In this document: piece after piece, positions 9,366 through 18,500 of the stretch
Numbering within the stretch: the stretch's first letter is position 1
How the letters are laid out: every line of letters begins with the position of its first letter
DNA from: Clostridium thermosuccinogenes
GTDB taxonomy: Bacteria > Bacillota > Clostridia > Acetivibrionales > DSM-5807
Reading direction: 5' to 3'
DNA: 64,000 bases
Assembly (NCBI RefSeq): GCF_002896855.1
Contig: NZ_CP021850.1
Span: 1,017,665-1,081,664, forward strand
Translations under genes and position numbers: made by a program
The notes under the pieces: generated by a model
The model's database searches: none
What the model was told of the DNA's origin: nothing
Seen by the model: only the letters and a program-made list of their open reading frames with translations

Positions 9366-11090
9366 TTATGGTTCTGCCAGCCTTATTGTGTATCTGGCTA
9401 TTGAGCCTTGTGCTGCGGTTACTTCAAAAGGAGAGGGAGTGACGTAGCTTTTGATTAGTCCTGGCTCGGTAAAGGATGCGCTGTATGTCCCCGGAGCAAC
9501 CTTGAATACGGCAATGCCTTCCGAATTTGTATAAGAGAAGACATTATACCGGGTGTCATTCTCCAGGCCCAGGACAACCTCCCCCAAAGTGAGCTCGAGA
9601 CCTTCCAAGGGCTTGTTATCCTTGTCCAGCACTTCTATCTCTATGATTCCCATGCCATCCTGAACAAGTACAGGTTGCCGCTCCAGTCTTATTGTGATTA
9701 TGGTTGTGCCTGCCGTTTTCATTTCGAAAAAGAAGGGCGAAGGCATCTGATATTCCCTTGGAAAATCCGTACTAACGAAGCTTGCCTTGAAATTTCCCTT
9801 GTCGACCGTGAATCTGGCTGTGCCGGTTTCATCCGTTATTGAGGTCAGATCATACTTTTTACCGGAGGAAGCAGATTCTCCATTTATGTCAACCATAATG
9901 CCTGGAACCGGTTCTTCCGTTTCCTTGTCTATTAGCTTTATGTTGACCGTATATATGGCTTCATCCTTGGCAGATATAACCTGGGTGATTTTGTTGGAAT
10001 TTTTCATTTTTTCAACGGCAGAGGCAAAATTGTTGGCTTCATAGTCCCTTTTGAAGGATTGAAGCTTCAGGCTTATGAATGAAACAATAAGCAGGCATAG
10101 GAATACATAAGCCGTTAGTTTCAGGGTTTGCAGCACATTATTATTCAAGACGACTACTTTTTGCGGCATCTTGCTTTTTCCGGAGAATACCGATGGTAAA
10201 ACTGAGGGAGCATAATGCAGGACGATCGATATAATGCAAAAAATAAGCCCGGAAGCCAAGGTAAATACGGAGGAAGGAAGCATGCATTCCCGAATGTATG
10301 ACACGATCACTTCACCTTCCAGAGGAAGAGAAGCGGTAAGAGGGTATGCCGCTCCCTTCATAAAAATGTATATATACAGAATCAACCCGCTTCCCGATAA
10401 GAAACCTGCAATACCACAGGAAGCGGAAAGGATGGATGCCCAACGGCTGATATCTGCGGGTTTCCGGGACAATATCAAACTGATAAAAAACAGCAGCAAT
10501 GCTATGAGCAACAAAATGCCCGGAGCGGTATTAAATACATAATAGATGAATTTTATGAACAAAAATAAATCTGAAATATCGTTTCTATTTAAATAAAGCA
10601 GGACAGCGCTCAGATTGATCCTGTCTATTTTGGAAAATGCTTGCACTGCCATATCCAATTGATTATTAGTTTGCACCCGGTTTTCAGTGTATAGGCTGGG
10701 GTTTATTTCAAAATATATCTCGGGAAGAAACATGCTTTGGCCGCTAAAATACTGGAATAAACCATCCCTAAGCGAGTCCAGGTTGGTTTTTACCATATCG
10801 GAAGTAACGGAGCTTTCTAACATGCCGGCAAGATCCACCTGCTGTTTGACATCATCCGGCAAGCTCTTTTCCAAGTCCTTAAGAAAGCCAGGCATCGAAG
10901 CATTTATGACTTCATATACATGGCCGTAAATGTCGTTTTTTTCAAACAGATACCTGTGAAACTCCATATTCAAAACCGTACGGTTAATGCTGAATATAAA
11001 TATGGTTAAAAACAGGCAAAGACCTGCCAGGACAGCTGCAAGAAGGTATGAAGTTTTTCTGATGAAATCCGATAAAGCATGTGGCTTCAT
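9366..11090 (-). CDS. multi-pass membrane protein with two C-terminal beta-sandwich repeats
   Basis: A 574-residue protein of unknown role. One hydrophobic helix lies near the N-terminus (about 12-35), followed by an extracytoplasmic region of about 150 residues. Four further helices fall between about 185 and 340. The C-terminal part holds two homologous units of 80-90 residues (V-N-I-K-L-I-D-K-E-T-E... and I-E-I-E-V-L-D-K-D-N-K-P-L-E-G), each with the G-x-A-x-F-x-V and S-P-F-F/E patterns typical of carboxypeptidase-regulatory-like or Cna B-like domains. The start at 11090 has GGGAGGGAA upstream; an alternative start 21 bases earlier lacks this. It is transcribed alone, opposite to both neighbours. 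Confidence 0.7.
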   Translation of the reverse strand: MKPHALSDFIRKTSYLLAAVLAGLCLFLTIFIFSINRTVLNMEFHRYLFEKNDIYGHVYEVINASMPGFLKDLEKSLPDDVKQQVDLAGMLESSVTSDMVKTNLDSLRDGLFQYFSGQSMFLPEIYFEINPSLYTENRVQTNNQLDMAVQAFSKIDRINLSAVLLYLNRNDISDLFLFIKFIYYVFNTAPGILLLIALLLFFISLILSRKPADISRWASILSASCGIAGFLSGSGLILYIYIFMKGAAYPLTASLPLEGEVIVSYIRECMLPSSVFTLASGLIFCIISIVLHYAPSVLPSVFSGKSKMPQKVVVLNNNVLQTLKLTAYVFLCLLIVSFISLKLQSFKRDYEANNFASAVEKMKNSNKITQVISAKDEAIYTVNIKLIDKETEEPVPGIMVDINGESASSGKKYDLTSITDETGTARFTVDKGNFKASFVSTDFPREYQMPSPFFFEMKTAGTTIITIRLERQPVLVQDGMGIIEIEVLDKDNKPLEGLELTLGEVVLGLENDTRYNVFSYTNSEGIAVFKVAPGTYSASFTEPGLIKSYVTPSPFEVTAAQGSIARYTIRLAEP

Positions 11091-11566
11091 ATATGTTCCC
11101 TCCCTGTGCAATCTATGTTTTACGGCTATAAATAAATTATACCATTAGATTTTCTGCGGATTTATGAGTAAATTATGGAATATATTTATCTGAAATATTG
11201 ACGGGAGCTCCGGGGACATCCCTGGACGTTCCGACTGCAAGCATGGATATAATGAAATGGATGGGGTTAACAAAGAGCTTAACCGAAAGCCAATGGCTTT
11301 TGTCACCGGGATGAAATCTTATATTTAGTAAAGCTCATATTCAGGAAACTTTTCCCTGGAATTTCAATGCTCATAAAAAAGCATGGTATTTCAAATATTA
11401 GATTATAATGGTATAATAACTGCAGCGATAAAAATATTGACCGGTTGTTATATGAATTAATGTCCGTGCAGTTTTCTTTTTAATAGGCGCATGGAAAGCC
11501 TTGTATCATGAATTGCTTTTCTTTCATGATATAATACTATATATTTATTAGGAGGATATGGCAGCA
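11091..11566. other. divergent intergenic region upstream of purine nucleoside phosphorylase
   Basis: No gene is supported. Several A/T-rich hexamers resemble -10 boxes (TATAAT at 11529-11534), but none has a good -35 at 17 bases. A small AAGCC-aat-GGCTT hairpin lies near 11289. No purine-riboswitch core sequence was found. Confidence 0.4.
11504..11531. promoter_or_regulatory. perfect 9-bp inverted repeat over the -10-like box
   Basis: TATCATGAA (11504-11512) and TTCATGATA (11523-11531) are exact reverse complements separated by 10 bases. They overlap a TATAAT at 11529-11534 that would serve the downstream nucleoside phosphorylase. The symmetry and position suggest a repressor site, but the cognate regulator is unknown. 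Confidence 0.45.
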
Positions 11567-12394
11567 ATGGATGATCTTTATAGAAAAGCGGCGGAAAGCG
11601 CGGAATATATACAGAAACGGTTGACTACCAAGCCTCAGATAGGAATTGTTTTAGGGTCGGGTCTAGGACCGTTGGTTAATGAAGTTAAAGAGCAAATTGA
11701 GATTGACTACGGAGATATCCCTAATTTCCCCATACCCACAGTTGAAGGGCATGCCGGAAAGCTCATTGCCGGAGAGATCGGAGGGAAGCCGGTTCTTGTC
11801 ATGAAAGGCCGTTTCCATTTTTATGAGGGTTACGACATATCTCAGGTTGTTTTTCATATCAGGGTGTTTAAGCTTTTAGGCATAAGCCATATTCTGGTCA
11901 CCAACGCAGCAGGGGGTGTAAACAGGGATTTCAGTCCGGGGGATCTTATGCTCATAACCGATCACATCAGCTTTTTTGCTCCATCGCCCTTGAGGGGTAA
12001 GAATGTGGATGAATTTGGGGTTAGGTTCCCCGATATGAGCGAGGCATACAACAAAGAGCTGATCGCCATGGCAGAAAAAACAGCCGGTGAACTGGGCATC
12101 AAGCTGCAGAAGGGGGTTTACGCTTTTACCCAGGGGCCCATGTATGAAACCCCGGCGGAAATAAGGGCTTTGAGAATACTGGGAGCCGATGCCGTAGGCA
12201 TGTCCACCGTTCCGGAGGTTATTGCAGCCAGGCATGCCGGAATGAAAGTCCTGGGTATTTCATGCATAACCAATATGGCAGCCGGCATTTTGGAGCAGCC
12301 CCTGTCCCATGAGGAAGTTATGGAAACAGCAAAAAAGGTGGAGGCCAGGTTTGTTTCCCTGGTAAACAAGCTTATAAGCAATTGGAATGTATGA
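11567..12394 (+). CDS. punA: purine nucleoside phosphorylase (inosine/guanosine type)
   Basis: Phosphorolysis of purine (deoxy)nucleosides to the free base and (deoxy)ribose-1-phosphate in the cytoplasm; trimeric PNP family. The 275-residue protein has the phosphate-binding G-S-G-L-G-P, the N-A-A-G-G-V-N motif, the Q-G-P-M-Y-E-T-P-A-E loop, the G-M-S-T-V-P-E-V segment and the base-contacting T-N-M-A-A-G. AGGAGGA at 11550-11556 is one base before an ATG at 11558 but 10 bases before the ATG at 11567, so I prefer the latter. It heads a block of nucleoside and SAH salvage genes on the same strand. Confidence 0.93.
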   Translation: MDDLYRKAAESAEYIQKRLTTKPQIGIVLGSGLGPLVNEVKEQIEIDYGDIPNFPIPTVEGHAGKLIAGEIGGKPVLVMKGRFHFYEGYDISQVVFHIRVFKLLGISHILVTNAAGGVNRDFSPGDLMLITDHISFFAPSPLRGKNVDEFGVRFPDMSEAYNKELIAMAEKTAGELGIKLQKGVYAFTQGPMYETPAEIRALRILGADAVGMSTVPEVIAARHAGMKVLGISCITNMAAGILEQPLSHEEVMETAKKVEARFVSLVNKLISNWNV

Positions 12395-12653
12395 GGCTTG
12401 ATTATCACTGATTGACCTTCCGCCATTTTTGTTAATATGGCTGTGACTTTAGATGTTGCTTTCTGGAGCCCTCTCTGGAGCTTTTATTGAAGCAAATTTA
12501 ATATAACAAGGCAAATTTGAGCGAATATTGATTTTTATAACGAAAATAAATTTTAGATATTTTATATAATAATGGATTTTATATTTATATTAAAAAACGT
12601 ATTGGATGCGGGAAAAGGCATCAAAAAGAATCAAATGCTTGGAGGATTGTACT

Positions 12654-13901
12654 ATGAAGAGTGTTATTCGCGACATAAACCTGGCAGAATCAGGAAGGCA
12701 GAAGATTGAGTGGGTAAGAAAGAACATGCCGCTGTTGAGAAGTTTGGAAGATGAGTTCAGTAAAACTCAGCCTTTTAAAGGCGTGAGGGTGACAATATCA
12801 GTCCATCTGGAAGCTAAAACCGCTTATCTGGCAAAGGTGATCGCTGCCGGCGGAGGTGAGGTGTCGGTTACAGGAAGCAACCCCCTTTCGACTCAGGATG
12901 ACGTGGCAGCAGCTCTTGCAGCCGACGGACTTGATGTATATGCATGGCACAATGCAACCAGTGAAGAGTATATGGAGCACCTGAATATGGCTTTGGGATA
13001 CAAGCCCAATATAATAATAGATGACGGCGGAGATCTGGTTCATATGCTGCATACGAAAAGAAGAGAACTGCTTCCTCATATAATGGGTGGCTGCGAAGAA
13101 ACGACTACGGGCGTTATCAGGCTCAAAGCCATGGAAAGAGAAGGTTCTCTTATGTTCCCGATGATAGCGGTAAACAATGCTTACTGCAAATACCTTTTTG
13201 ACAACCGTTATGGCACAGGACAATCCGTCTGGGACGGCATCAACAGAACTACAAACCTGATTGTTGCAGGAAAAAATGTGGTAGTCATCGGATATGGATG
13301 GTGCGGCAAAGGAGTGGCTATGAGAGCCAAAGGGCTTGGTGCCAGCGTGATCGTCTGTGAAGTAGATCCGGTGAAAGCAGCCGAAGCAGTCATGGATGGC
13401 TTTAAAGTCATGAAGATGAATGATGCGGCTAAGGTGGGCGATATATTCATCACTGTAACCGGATGCAAAAGGGTGATTAGCGAGGAACACTTTAAAGTGA
13501 TGAAGGACGGAGCTATAATGTGCAATGCCGGACACTTCGATGTGGAAATATGCATTCCGGAAATGGAAGCCCTGGCTGTAGAGAAAAAAGTACAGAGGCA
13601 AAATATAACAGGCTACAGGATGAGCGACGGAAGATGGCTTAACCTGTTGGCGGAAGGAAGGCTTGTAAACCTCGCCGCAGGGGATGGACATCCTGCCGAG
13701 ATAATGGATATGAGCTTTGCTCTGCAGGCTTTGAGTGCGCAATATATGCTGAATAATTACAGCAAGATGGGAAACAAAGTGGTGGATGTGCCTGCGGACA
13801 TTGACAACCGCGTTGCCGAGATGAAGCTCAAGTCCTGGGGAATTGAGATAGATAAGCTTACCGACGACCAGAAAAAGTATCTGGAAAGCTGGGCGGTGTA
13901 A
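12654..13901 (+). CDS. ahcY: adenosylhomocysteinase-family hydrolase (archaeal/Thermotoga-like)
   Basis: NAD-dependent hydrolysis of S-adenosylhomocysteine, or of its deaminated form, to homocysteine and nucleoside. The 415-residue protein has the substrate-domain motifs [24 protein letters not shown] and [10 protein letters not shown], the NAD-binding G-Y-G-W-C-G-K-G starting at residue 213, and N-A-G-H-F-D. The shorter length and G-Y-G-W-C-G form, rather than the G-Y-G-D-V-G of classical enzymes, place it in the group that includes archaeal enzymes. The start at 12654 has GGAGG eight bases upstream. A methyltransferase and an SAH/MTA deaminase gene follow. Confidence 0.9.
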   Translation: MKSVIRDINLAESGRQKIEWVRKNMPLLRSLEDEFSKTQPFKGVRVTISVHLEAKTAYLAKVIAAGGGEVSVTGSNPLSTQDDVAAALAADGLDVYAWHNATSEEYMEHLNMALGYKPNIIIDDGGDLVHMLHTKRRELLPHIMGGCEETTTGVIRLKAMEREGSLMFPMIAVNNAYCKYLFDNRYGTGQSVWDGINRTTNLIVAGKNVVVIGYGWCGKGVAMRAKGLGASVIVCEVDPVKAAEAVMDGFKVMKMNDAAKVGDIFITVTGCKRVISEEHFKVMKDGAIMCNAGHFDVEICIPEMEALAVEKKVQRQNITGYRMSDGRWLNLLAEGRLVNLAAGDGHPAEIMDMSFALQALSAQYMLNNYSKMGNKVVDVPADIDNRVAEMKLKSWGIEIDKLTDDQKKYLESWAV

Positions 13902-13943
13902 AGAACCATATTTATAAAATACGTGCGGCTTGGAGTGGGATGG

Positions 13944-14729
13944 TTGGATAAGGAAATACTTACAATGGAGGAAGCGGCCGAACTTTTCGGAGTGAGTGTA
14001 AAGACATTTATCAAGCTCCTTAAAGAGGAAAAGGTTCCGGCCAGAAAGATCGGGCGGGAATGGAGATTCAGCAGGAAAGCTTTGATTGACTGGCTTTCTT
14101 CCGGAGATTCGCAGTCTTACTCTCTCAGTGAGGTGGACGCCAAAGATTTTTTTGATGAGGTTGCCCCCAAATGGGAGGAACTGAGCAGGAGTTACTATGG
14201 CGAATCCATTAAGAATAAGCTCATAGAAATGAACATATTTAATAAAGATATGATTGTTATGGATCTCGGCTGCGGAGACGGATATATAGCAAGGGGCATT
14301 TCAAAGCTGGTAAAAAAGGTTATAGCTGTGGATATATCCGGAGAAATGCTGAAAGAGCTCAGAAAAAAAGCTGAAAAAAGCGGGATAACGAATGTGGAGA
14401 CTCTCCAGACCCAGGCCGAGGATGTTCCGGTGGAGGATTCTAGCGTTGATGCGGTATGTGCCAACATGTTCCTGCATCATATGGAGGATCCTGAGGTTCA
14501 AATAAGGGAGATGTACAGAATCGTAAAGCCCGGTGGAATAGCTGTGGTATCGGACTATGTGGAACATTCCGACAGGGAGCTCAAAGAGAAGATGCATGAT
14601 GTATGGATGGGTTTTAATAAAAACGAGATGAAAAAATGGTTCATGGCTGCCGGGTTTAAAGGGATTAAAACCCAGATGGTTCAGGACGCCAGAAATATAG
14701 GGATATTTATAATGATCGCAAACAAATGA
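13944..14729 (+). CDS. excisionase-type HTH fused to class I SAM methyltransferase
   Basis: A 261-residue protein of unusual make-up. Residues about 1-52 form a MerR/excisionase-like helix-turn-helix (E-E-A-A-E-L-F-G-V-S-V-K-T, then R-K-I-G-R-E-W-R-F). From residue about 75 there is a class I methyltransferase domain with motif I, V-M-D-L-G-C-G-D-G-Y-I-A, motif II, V-D-I-S-G-E-M-L, and the A-N-M-F-L-H-H segment. The start is uncertain: TTG at 13944 follows GGAGTGGG closely, while GTG at 13923 lies further upstream. It sits between ahcY and the SAH/MTA deaminase gene, so its SAH product would be recycled by its neighbours. The methylated substrate is unknown. Confidence 0.8.
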   Translation: MDKEILTMEEAAELFGVSVKTFIKLLKEEKVPARKIGREWRFSRKALIDWLSSGDSQSYSLSEVDAKDFFDEVAPKWEELSRSYYGESIKNKLIEMNIFNKDMIVMDLGCGDGYIARGISKLVKKVIAVDISGEMLKELRKKAEKSGITNVETLQTQAEDVPVEDSSVDAVCANMFLHHMEDPEVQIREMYRIVKPGGIAVVSDYVEHSDRELKEKMHDVWMGFNKNEMKKWFMAAGFKGIKTQMVQDARNIGIFIMIANK

Positions 14730-14849
14730 TTTGCTGTACACTGTTTCAACCTGATTCCACCTGCTCCTTCTTAACCTGTTTCTTAACCGGGTTTGTACAG
14801 TATATGCATTATGCAGTAAAATAAAGAATGCCGGAGGAAAGGCAATCCT

Positions 14850-16163
14850 ATGAACATATTGATAAAAAACGTAGATGTTATTATATCCGGATCGGAGCAA
14901 AATATAATCAGAAACGGAAATATCGGAATACAGGGGGATACCATCCTCTTTGTGAACGCCGGGGGGAATACTCCTCCAGGTTTTAACCCGGATAAAGTTA
15001 TAGACGGTAAAAACCGGCTGGCAATGCCGGGTTTGGTCAATGCTCATACCCATAGTTCCATGACTCTGTTGAGGAATTTTGCTGATGACCTCGCTCTGGA
15101 AGAGTGGCTTTTTAACAGGATAATTCCCCTGGAGGCAAAGCTTGGCCCAGAGGACATTTATTGGGGTACCATGCTGGCTATAGCCGAGATGATAAAGTCG
15201 GGAACAACTTGCTTTGCCGATATGTATCTTCATATGGATGAAGTGGCCCGTGCCGTGTTGGAATCGGGAATCAGGGCGAATATTTCAAAAGGGCCCCTGG
15301 TATCCAATCTCAGGGGAAAGCCTGGTATAAGCGTTGATTCCGAAGGCTGCATGGAATATTTCAAGACATGGAATAATCAAGGCAATGGAAGAATAAAAAC
15401 CTGTGTGGAAATACATTCCGTATACCTGTATGATGAAATGTCACTTAGGGAAGCTGCGGAGCTTGCAAAAAAGCTAAACGCCGGAATACACATTCATGTG
15501 CTGGAAACTGAGGCGGAGCGCAATAACAGCATTAGGATGTACGGCATGAATCCTGCAGAAGCATGTCTGGAGTTCGGCATCTTTGATGTGCCGGTCATAG
15601 CTGCTCATTGTGTGCACCTTAGCGACAGTGACATGGAAATATTAAAAAGCAGAAATGTCAATGCGGTGCACAATCCCGGCAGCAATCTGAAGCTGGGCAG
15701 CGGAATTGCAAGAGTGCCTGATATGCTGGATAGGGGAATCAATGTCTGTCTTGGCACCGACGGAGCCGCCAGCAATAACAATCTTAACATGTTTGAGGAG
15801 ATGCACCTGGCAGCTCTTCTTCATAAAGGGGTCCAGTGTAACCCCACGCTTATGAATGCAAAGCAGGTACTGAAAATGGCTACCGCAAATGGAGCTTCGG
15901 CTCTGGGATTTGGCGACGATACCGGTTATATAGACGAGGGTATGAAAGCTGACATCATTCTGCTGGATATCGATAAGCCTCATCTGTGCCCGGTGAATAA
16001 TCCCATATCGGCAGTTGTGTATTCGGCACAAGGCTCCGATGTGGATACGGTTATCATTAACGGTGAGGTTGTGATGGAAAACAGGAAGCTGCTGACAATA
16101 GATGAGGAAAAGGTGAAATACAAGGTGAAGGAAATCGCCGCCAGGCTAAGCGGTTTACGGTAA
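14850..16163 (+). CDS. mtaD: 5'-methylthioadenosine/S-adenosylhomocysteine deaminase
   Basis: Amidohydrolase of the MTA/SAH deaminase type, converting SAH or MTA to the inosine derivative in the cytoplasm. The 437-residue protein has the metal-binding N-A-H-T-H motif, I-H-V-L-E-T-E, A-A-H-C-V-H and G-T-D-G-A-A-S-N-N-N, in the usual order. GGAGGAAAGG lies upstream of the ATG. Related amidohydrolases can act on guanine or cytosine derivatives, but the context (AhcY, a SAM methyltransferase and PNP in the same block) supports SAH as substrate. The symbol is given by family resemblance. Confidence 0.85.
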   Translation: MNILIKNVDVIISGSEQNIIRNGNIGIQGDTILFVNAGGNTPPGFNPDKVIDGKNRLAMPGLVNAHTHSSMTLLRNFADDLALEEWLFNRIIPLEAKLGPEDIYWGTMLAIAEMIKSGTTCFADMYLHMDEVARAVLESGIRANISKGPLVSNLRGKPGISVDSEGCMEYFKTWNNQGNGRIKTCVEIHSVYLYDEMSLREAAELAKKLNAGIHIHVLETEAERNNSIRMYGMNPAEACLEFGIFDVPVIAAHCVHLSDSDMEILKSRNVNAVHNPGSNLKLGSGIARVPDMLDRGINVCLGTDGAASNNNLNMFEEMHLAALLHKGVQCNPTLMNAKQVLKMATANGASALGFGDDTGYIDEGMKADIILLDIDKPHLCPVNNPISAVVYSAQGSDVDTVIINGEVVMENRKLLTIDEEKVKYKVKEIAARLSGLR

Positions 16164-16352
16164 GCTTCAGGGGTTTGAGGATACCGGAATGGTAGATTAA
16201 TTCTTATTGGAGCAGGCTTCATGGGGAAGGCAGGTTTATCCGATGCTTTAAGATGTACTTTATGTCATGTCTTGGCAGGAGAATATCGGCGGTGATGGCC
16301 TAAAAACAGGAATGTAGAGTCAATAATCCGGAGCTGGGAGGAAGTGGGTCCC

Positions 16353-17681
16353 ATGAGAATGTATGATATCATTGCAAAAAAACGCGATGGCAGAGAGCTG
16401 ACAAAAGAAGAAATAGATTTTTTCATAAAGGGTTATGTTTCCGGCAGCATCCCTGATTATCAGGTGTCGGCGCTGCTCATGGCGATCTATATTAAAGGCT
16501 TGAATAAAAGGGAAACGGCGGATTTGACGATATCGATGGCGAATTCCGGCGATATGGTGGACCTTTCAGCCATTCCGGGCATAAAGGTTGACAAGCACAG
16601 CACCGGAGGTGTGGGGGACACCACAACCCTTATAACAGCACCCCTTGTTGCTGCCTGTGGTGTGCCTGTGGTTAAAATGTCGGGAAGAGGACTGGGGCAT
16701 ACCGGAGGAACCATTGATAAGCTGGAGGCCATCCCCGGCTTCAATGTAAATTTGTCCATAGACCATTTCACAAGCATTGTCAACAGGATCGGGCTGGCCG
16801 TCATGAGCCAGACTCAAAACCTGGTGCCGGCGGATAAGCTGCTCTATGCCCTGAGGGATGTCACTGCCACCGTTGAAAGCATGCCCCTGATCGCCAGCAG
16901 CATAATGAGCAAAAAAATCGCTGCGGGAGCTGATGCAATAGTCCTCGATGTAAAGGCGGGAAGCGGTGCCTTCATGCAGAATATTGACGATGCTTTTATG
17001 CTGGCAAAAGAGATGGTGGATATAGGGAACAGCGTTGGACGCAAAACAACAGCTATTGTCACCGATATGAACCAGCCTCTGGGATTGGCTGTAGGCAACG
17101 CACTGGAGGTTAGGGAAGCTGTGGATGTGCTCAAGGGGAGAGTGACCGGTAGGCTTCGGGATGTATCTGTATTGCTGGCGGCATATATGCTATATACAGC
17201 CGGAAAGTGCGGCACTGTGGACGAGGCCCGCAGGCTTGCGGAAAATGCTCTTATCAGCGGGCAGGGAGCGAGGAAGTTAAAAGAGATGATAAGAGCCCAG
17301 GGTGGAGATGAAAGGATTGTTGAAGATACCTCCCTTTTACCTCAGCCTCGAAAAATAATACCCTTTAAGGCAGACCGGGAAGGTTACATCAGCACGATAA
17401 AAACGCAGGAAATAGGCATAAGCGCACAGCTTCTGGGCGCGGGCAGAACAACAAAGGAAGACAGTATTGATCCTGCGGTGGGAATCGTCATGAATAAACA
17501 GCTTGGGGATTATGTAAATAAAGGGGACACAATTGCAGAATTTTATGTAAATGAAGAGGGCCGCTTGGCAGAAGCATTGGACATATTTCATGGAGCAGTG
17601 AGCATCACCAGTGAAAAGCCTGAAAGAAAGCCTCTGGTTTATGGGGTTGTAACTTCTGACAAAATTGAGAGATGGCAGTGA
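16353..17681 (+). CDS. pdp: pyrimidine-nucleoside phosphorylase
   Basis: Phosphorolysis of thymidine, uridine and deoxyuridine to the base and (deoxy)ribose-1-phosphate. The 442-residue length is typical. Motifs include V-D-K-H-S-T-G-G-V-G-D, K-M-S-G-R-G-L-G-H-T-G-G-T, the S-x-x-M-S-K-K-I-A-A-G region and D-V-K-x-G-S-G-A-F. A C-terminal barrel-sandwich domain is present. I chose the ATG at 16353 because GGGAGGAAG lies 8 bases before it; a GTG at 16344 overlaps that site. It is last in the nucleoside-salvage block, about 190 bases after the deaminase gene. Confidence 0.93.
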   Translation: MRMYDIIAKKRDGRELTKEEIDFFIKGYVSGSIPDYQVSALLMAIYIKGLNKRETADLTISMANSGDMVDLSAIPGIKVDKHSTGGVGDTTTLITAPLVAACGVPVVKMSGRGLGHTGGTIDKLEAIPGFNVNLSIDHFTSIVNRIGLAVMSQTQNLVPADKLLYALRDVTATVESMPLIASSIMSKKIAAGADAIVLDVKAGSGAFMQNIDDAFMLAKEMVDIGNSVGRKTTAIVTDMNQPLGLAVGNALEVREAVDVLKGRVTGRLRDVSVLLAAYMLYTAGKCGTVDEARRLAENALISGQGARKLKEMIRAQGGDERIVEDTSLLPQPRKIIPFKADREGYISTIKTQEIGISAQLLGAGRTTKEDSIDPAVGIVMNKQLGDYVNKGDTIAEFYVNEEGRLAEALDIFHGAVSITSEKPERKPLVYGVVTSDKIERWQ

Positions 17682-17806
17682 GCTTCGGTTATACCGGCAG
17701 AGATTTTCGTTGTTTTGTAAGCATATCTCTTGAAAAGTCTGGCATTTTCTGAGAAAATATATGGGGTAAAATGTATTTAGTTAAGTAAGCAGCTGGGGGG
17801 AGTAGA

Positions 17807-18154
17807 ATGATTGATGGCAACTTAACCGGAATTATTATTGTGGGAATTCTCGCTTTAATACCGGTCAGTATTGTGACTGTGGTTAAAATAACGGAAATGA
17901 AGTTGAAAATTGAACAAATAAGGGCCCAGACAGCAATCAGGACGGAAGAGATACAGGCTAAGAACAGGTTGGATATAGAAAAACTTTTGATGAAGGATGA
18001 CACATCTACAAAGGATAGCTCCATGGCTACAGAAGGTTCTGGGGTTGAGAACAGCTATCCGAAGAAGCAGGAAGGGCAAAGGAAGAACTTCCCCCTATCG
18101 GAAGACGTAGAGGATAGGGAGACCAAAGCTCACAGAAGAAAGGCGGATGCATAA
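17807..18154 (+). CDS. small single-pass membrane protein of unknown function
   Basis: A 115-residue protein with one hydrophobic helix (about residues 8-28), a charged helical segment that could form a short coiled coil (about 30-62), and a disordered Ser/Lys/Glu-rich tail. The start at 17807 is preceded by GGGGGGAG. No known domain is recognised. It lies between the pyrimidine phosphorylase gene and tRNA-Thr with no obvious partner. Confidence 0.65.
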   Translation: MIDGNLTGIIIVGILALIPVSIVTVVKITEMKLKIEQIRAQTAIRTEEIQAKNRLDIEKLLMKDDTSTKDSSMATEGSGVENSYPKKQEGQRKNFPLSEDVEDRETKAHRRKADA

Positions 18155-18216
18155 AAGCCCCTATGAGGTTGTTTATAGAATCAGCACATTTTTCATTTTT
18201 GGTCATAAATGCGGTA

Positions 18217-18245
18217 TTGACAAAACACTAATTAGGGGCTAATAT
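18217..18245 (+). promoter_or_regulatory. sigma-A promoter for tRNA-Thr
   Basis: TTGACA (18217-18222), 17-base spacer, TAATAT (18240-18245). The tRNA begins 20 bases downstream. Confidence 0.85.
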
Positions 18246-18264
18246 TTTTATTGTGTTCATAAAT

Positions 18265-18339
18265 GCCGCTGTGGCTCAGAGGTAGAGCAGCTCACTCGTA
18301 ATGAGCAGGTCGTGGGTTCGATTCCCACCAGCGGCTCCA
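18265..18339 (+). tRNA. tRNA-Thr (anticodon CGU)
   Basis: A cloverleaf can be drawn by eye. The acceptor stem is GCCGCTG/CAGCGGC and the D-arm is GCTC...GAGC. The anticodon stem GCTCA/TGAGC closes the 7-base loop CTCGTAA, giving anticodon CGT. The T-arm is GTGGG-TTCGATT-CCCAC. The discriminator base is T and the 3' CCA is encoded. It is a single tRNA gene with its own promoter and terminator. Confidence 0.96.
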
Positions 18340-18360
18340 TAGTGAAATTTGCAGTAATAG

Positions 18361-18391
18361 GGATTTGAATCTTCGTGATTCAAATCCTTTT
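18361..18391 (+). terminator. terminator after tRNA-Thr
   Basis: GGATTTGAATC (18361-18371) pairs exactly with GATTCAAATCC (18377-18387) around a TTCGT loop, followed by TTTT. Confidence 0.85.
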
Positions 18392-18459
18392 GCATTTCCT
18401 TTGCTTAATTCTCTCACAATCTAACTTTAGTGAATTAAAAAAATCAAAAATCTAACATA

Positions 18460-18500
18460 AGAAGCCGATTTCAAATAGGAATGATCAGCTTCTTTTTTTT
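18460..18500 (+). terminator. second terminator-like hairpin
   Basis: AGAAGCCGAT pairs with ATCAGCTTCT with one mismatch, followed by eight T residues. It may be a backup terminator for the tRNA, or may end an unrecognised short transcript. Confidence 0.55.

Noticed and set aside
11112-11557. Purine riboswitch upstream of the purine nucleoside phosphorylase gene
   Set aside because: The conserved three-way-junction sequences are absent; only an inverted repeat at the promoter is seen.
12395-12653. SAH or SAM riboswitch upstream of ahcY
   Set aside because: No conserved core of a known class was found; only a short GATGC/GCATC hairpin lies near the start.
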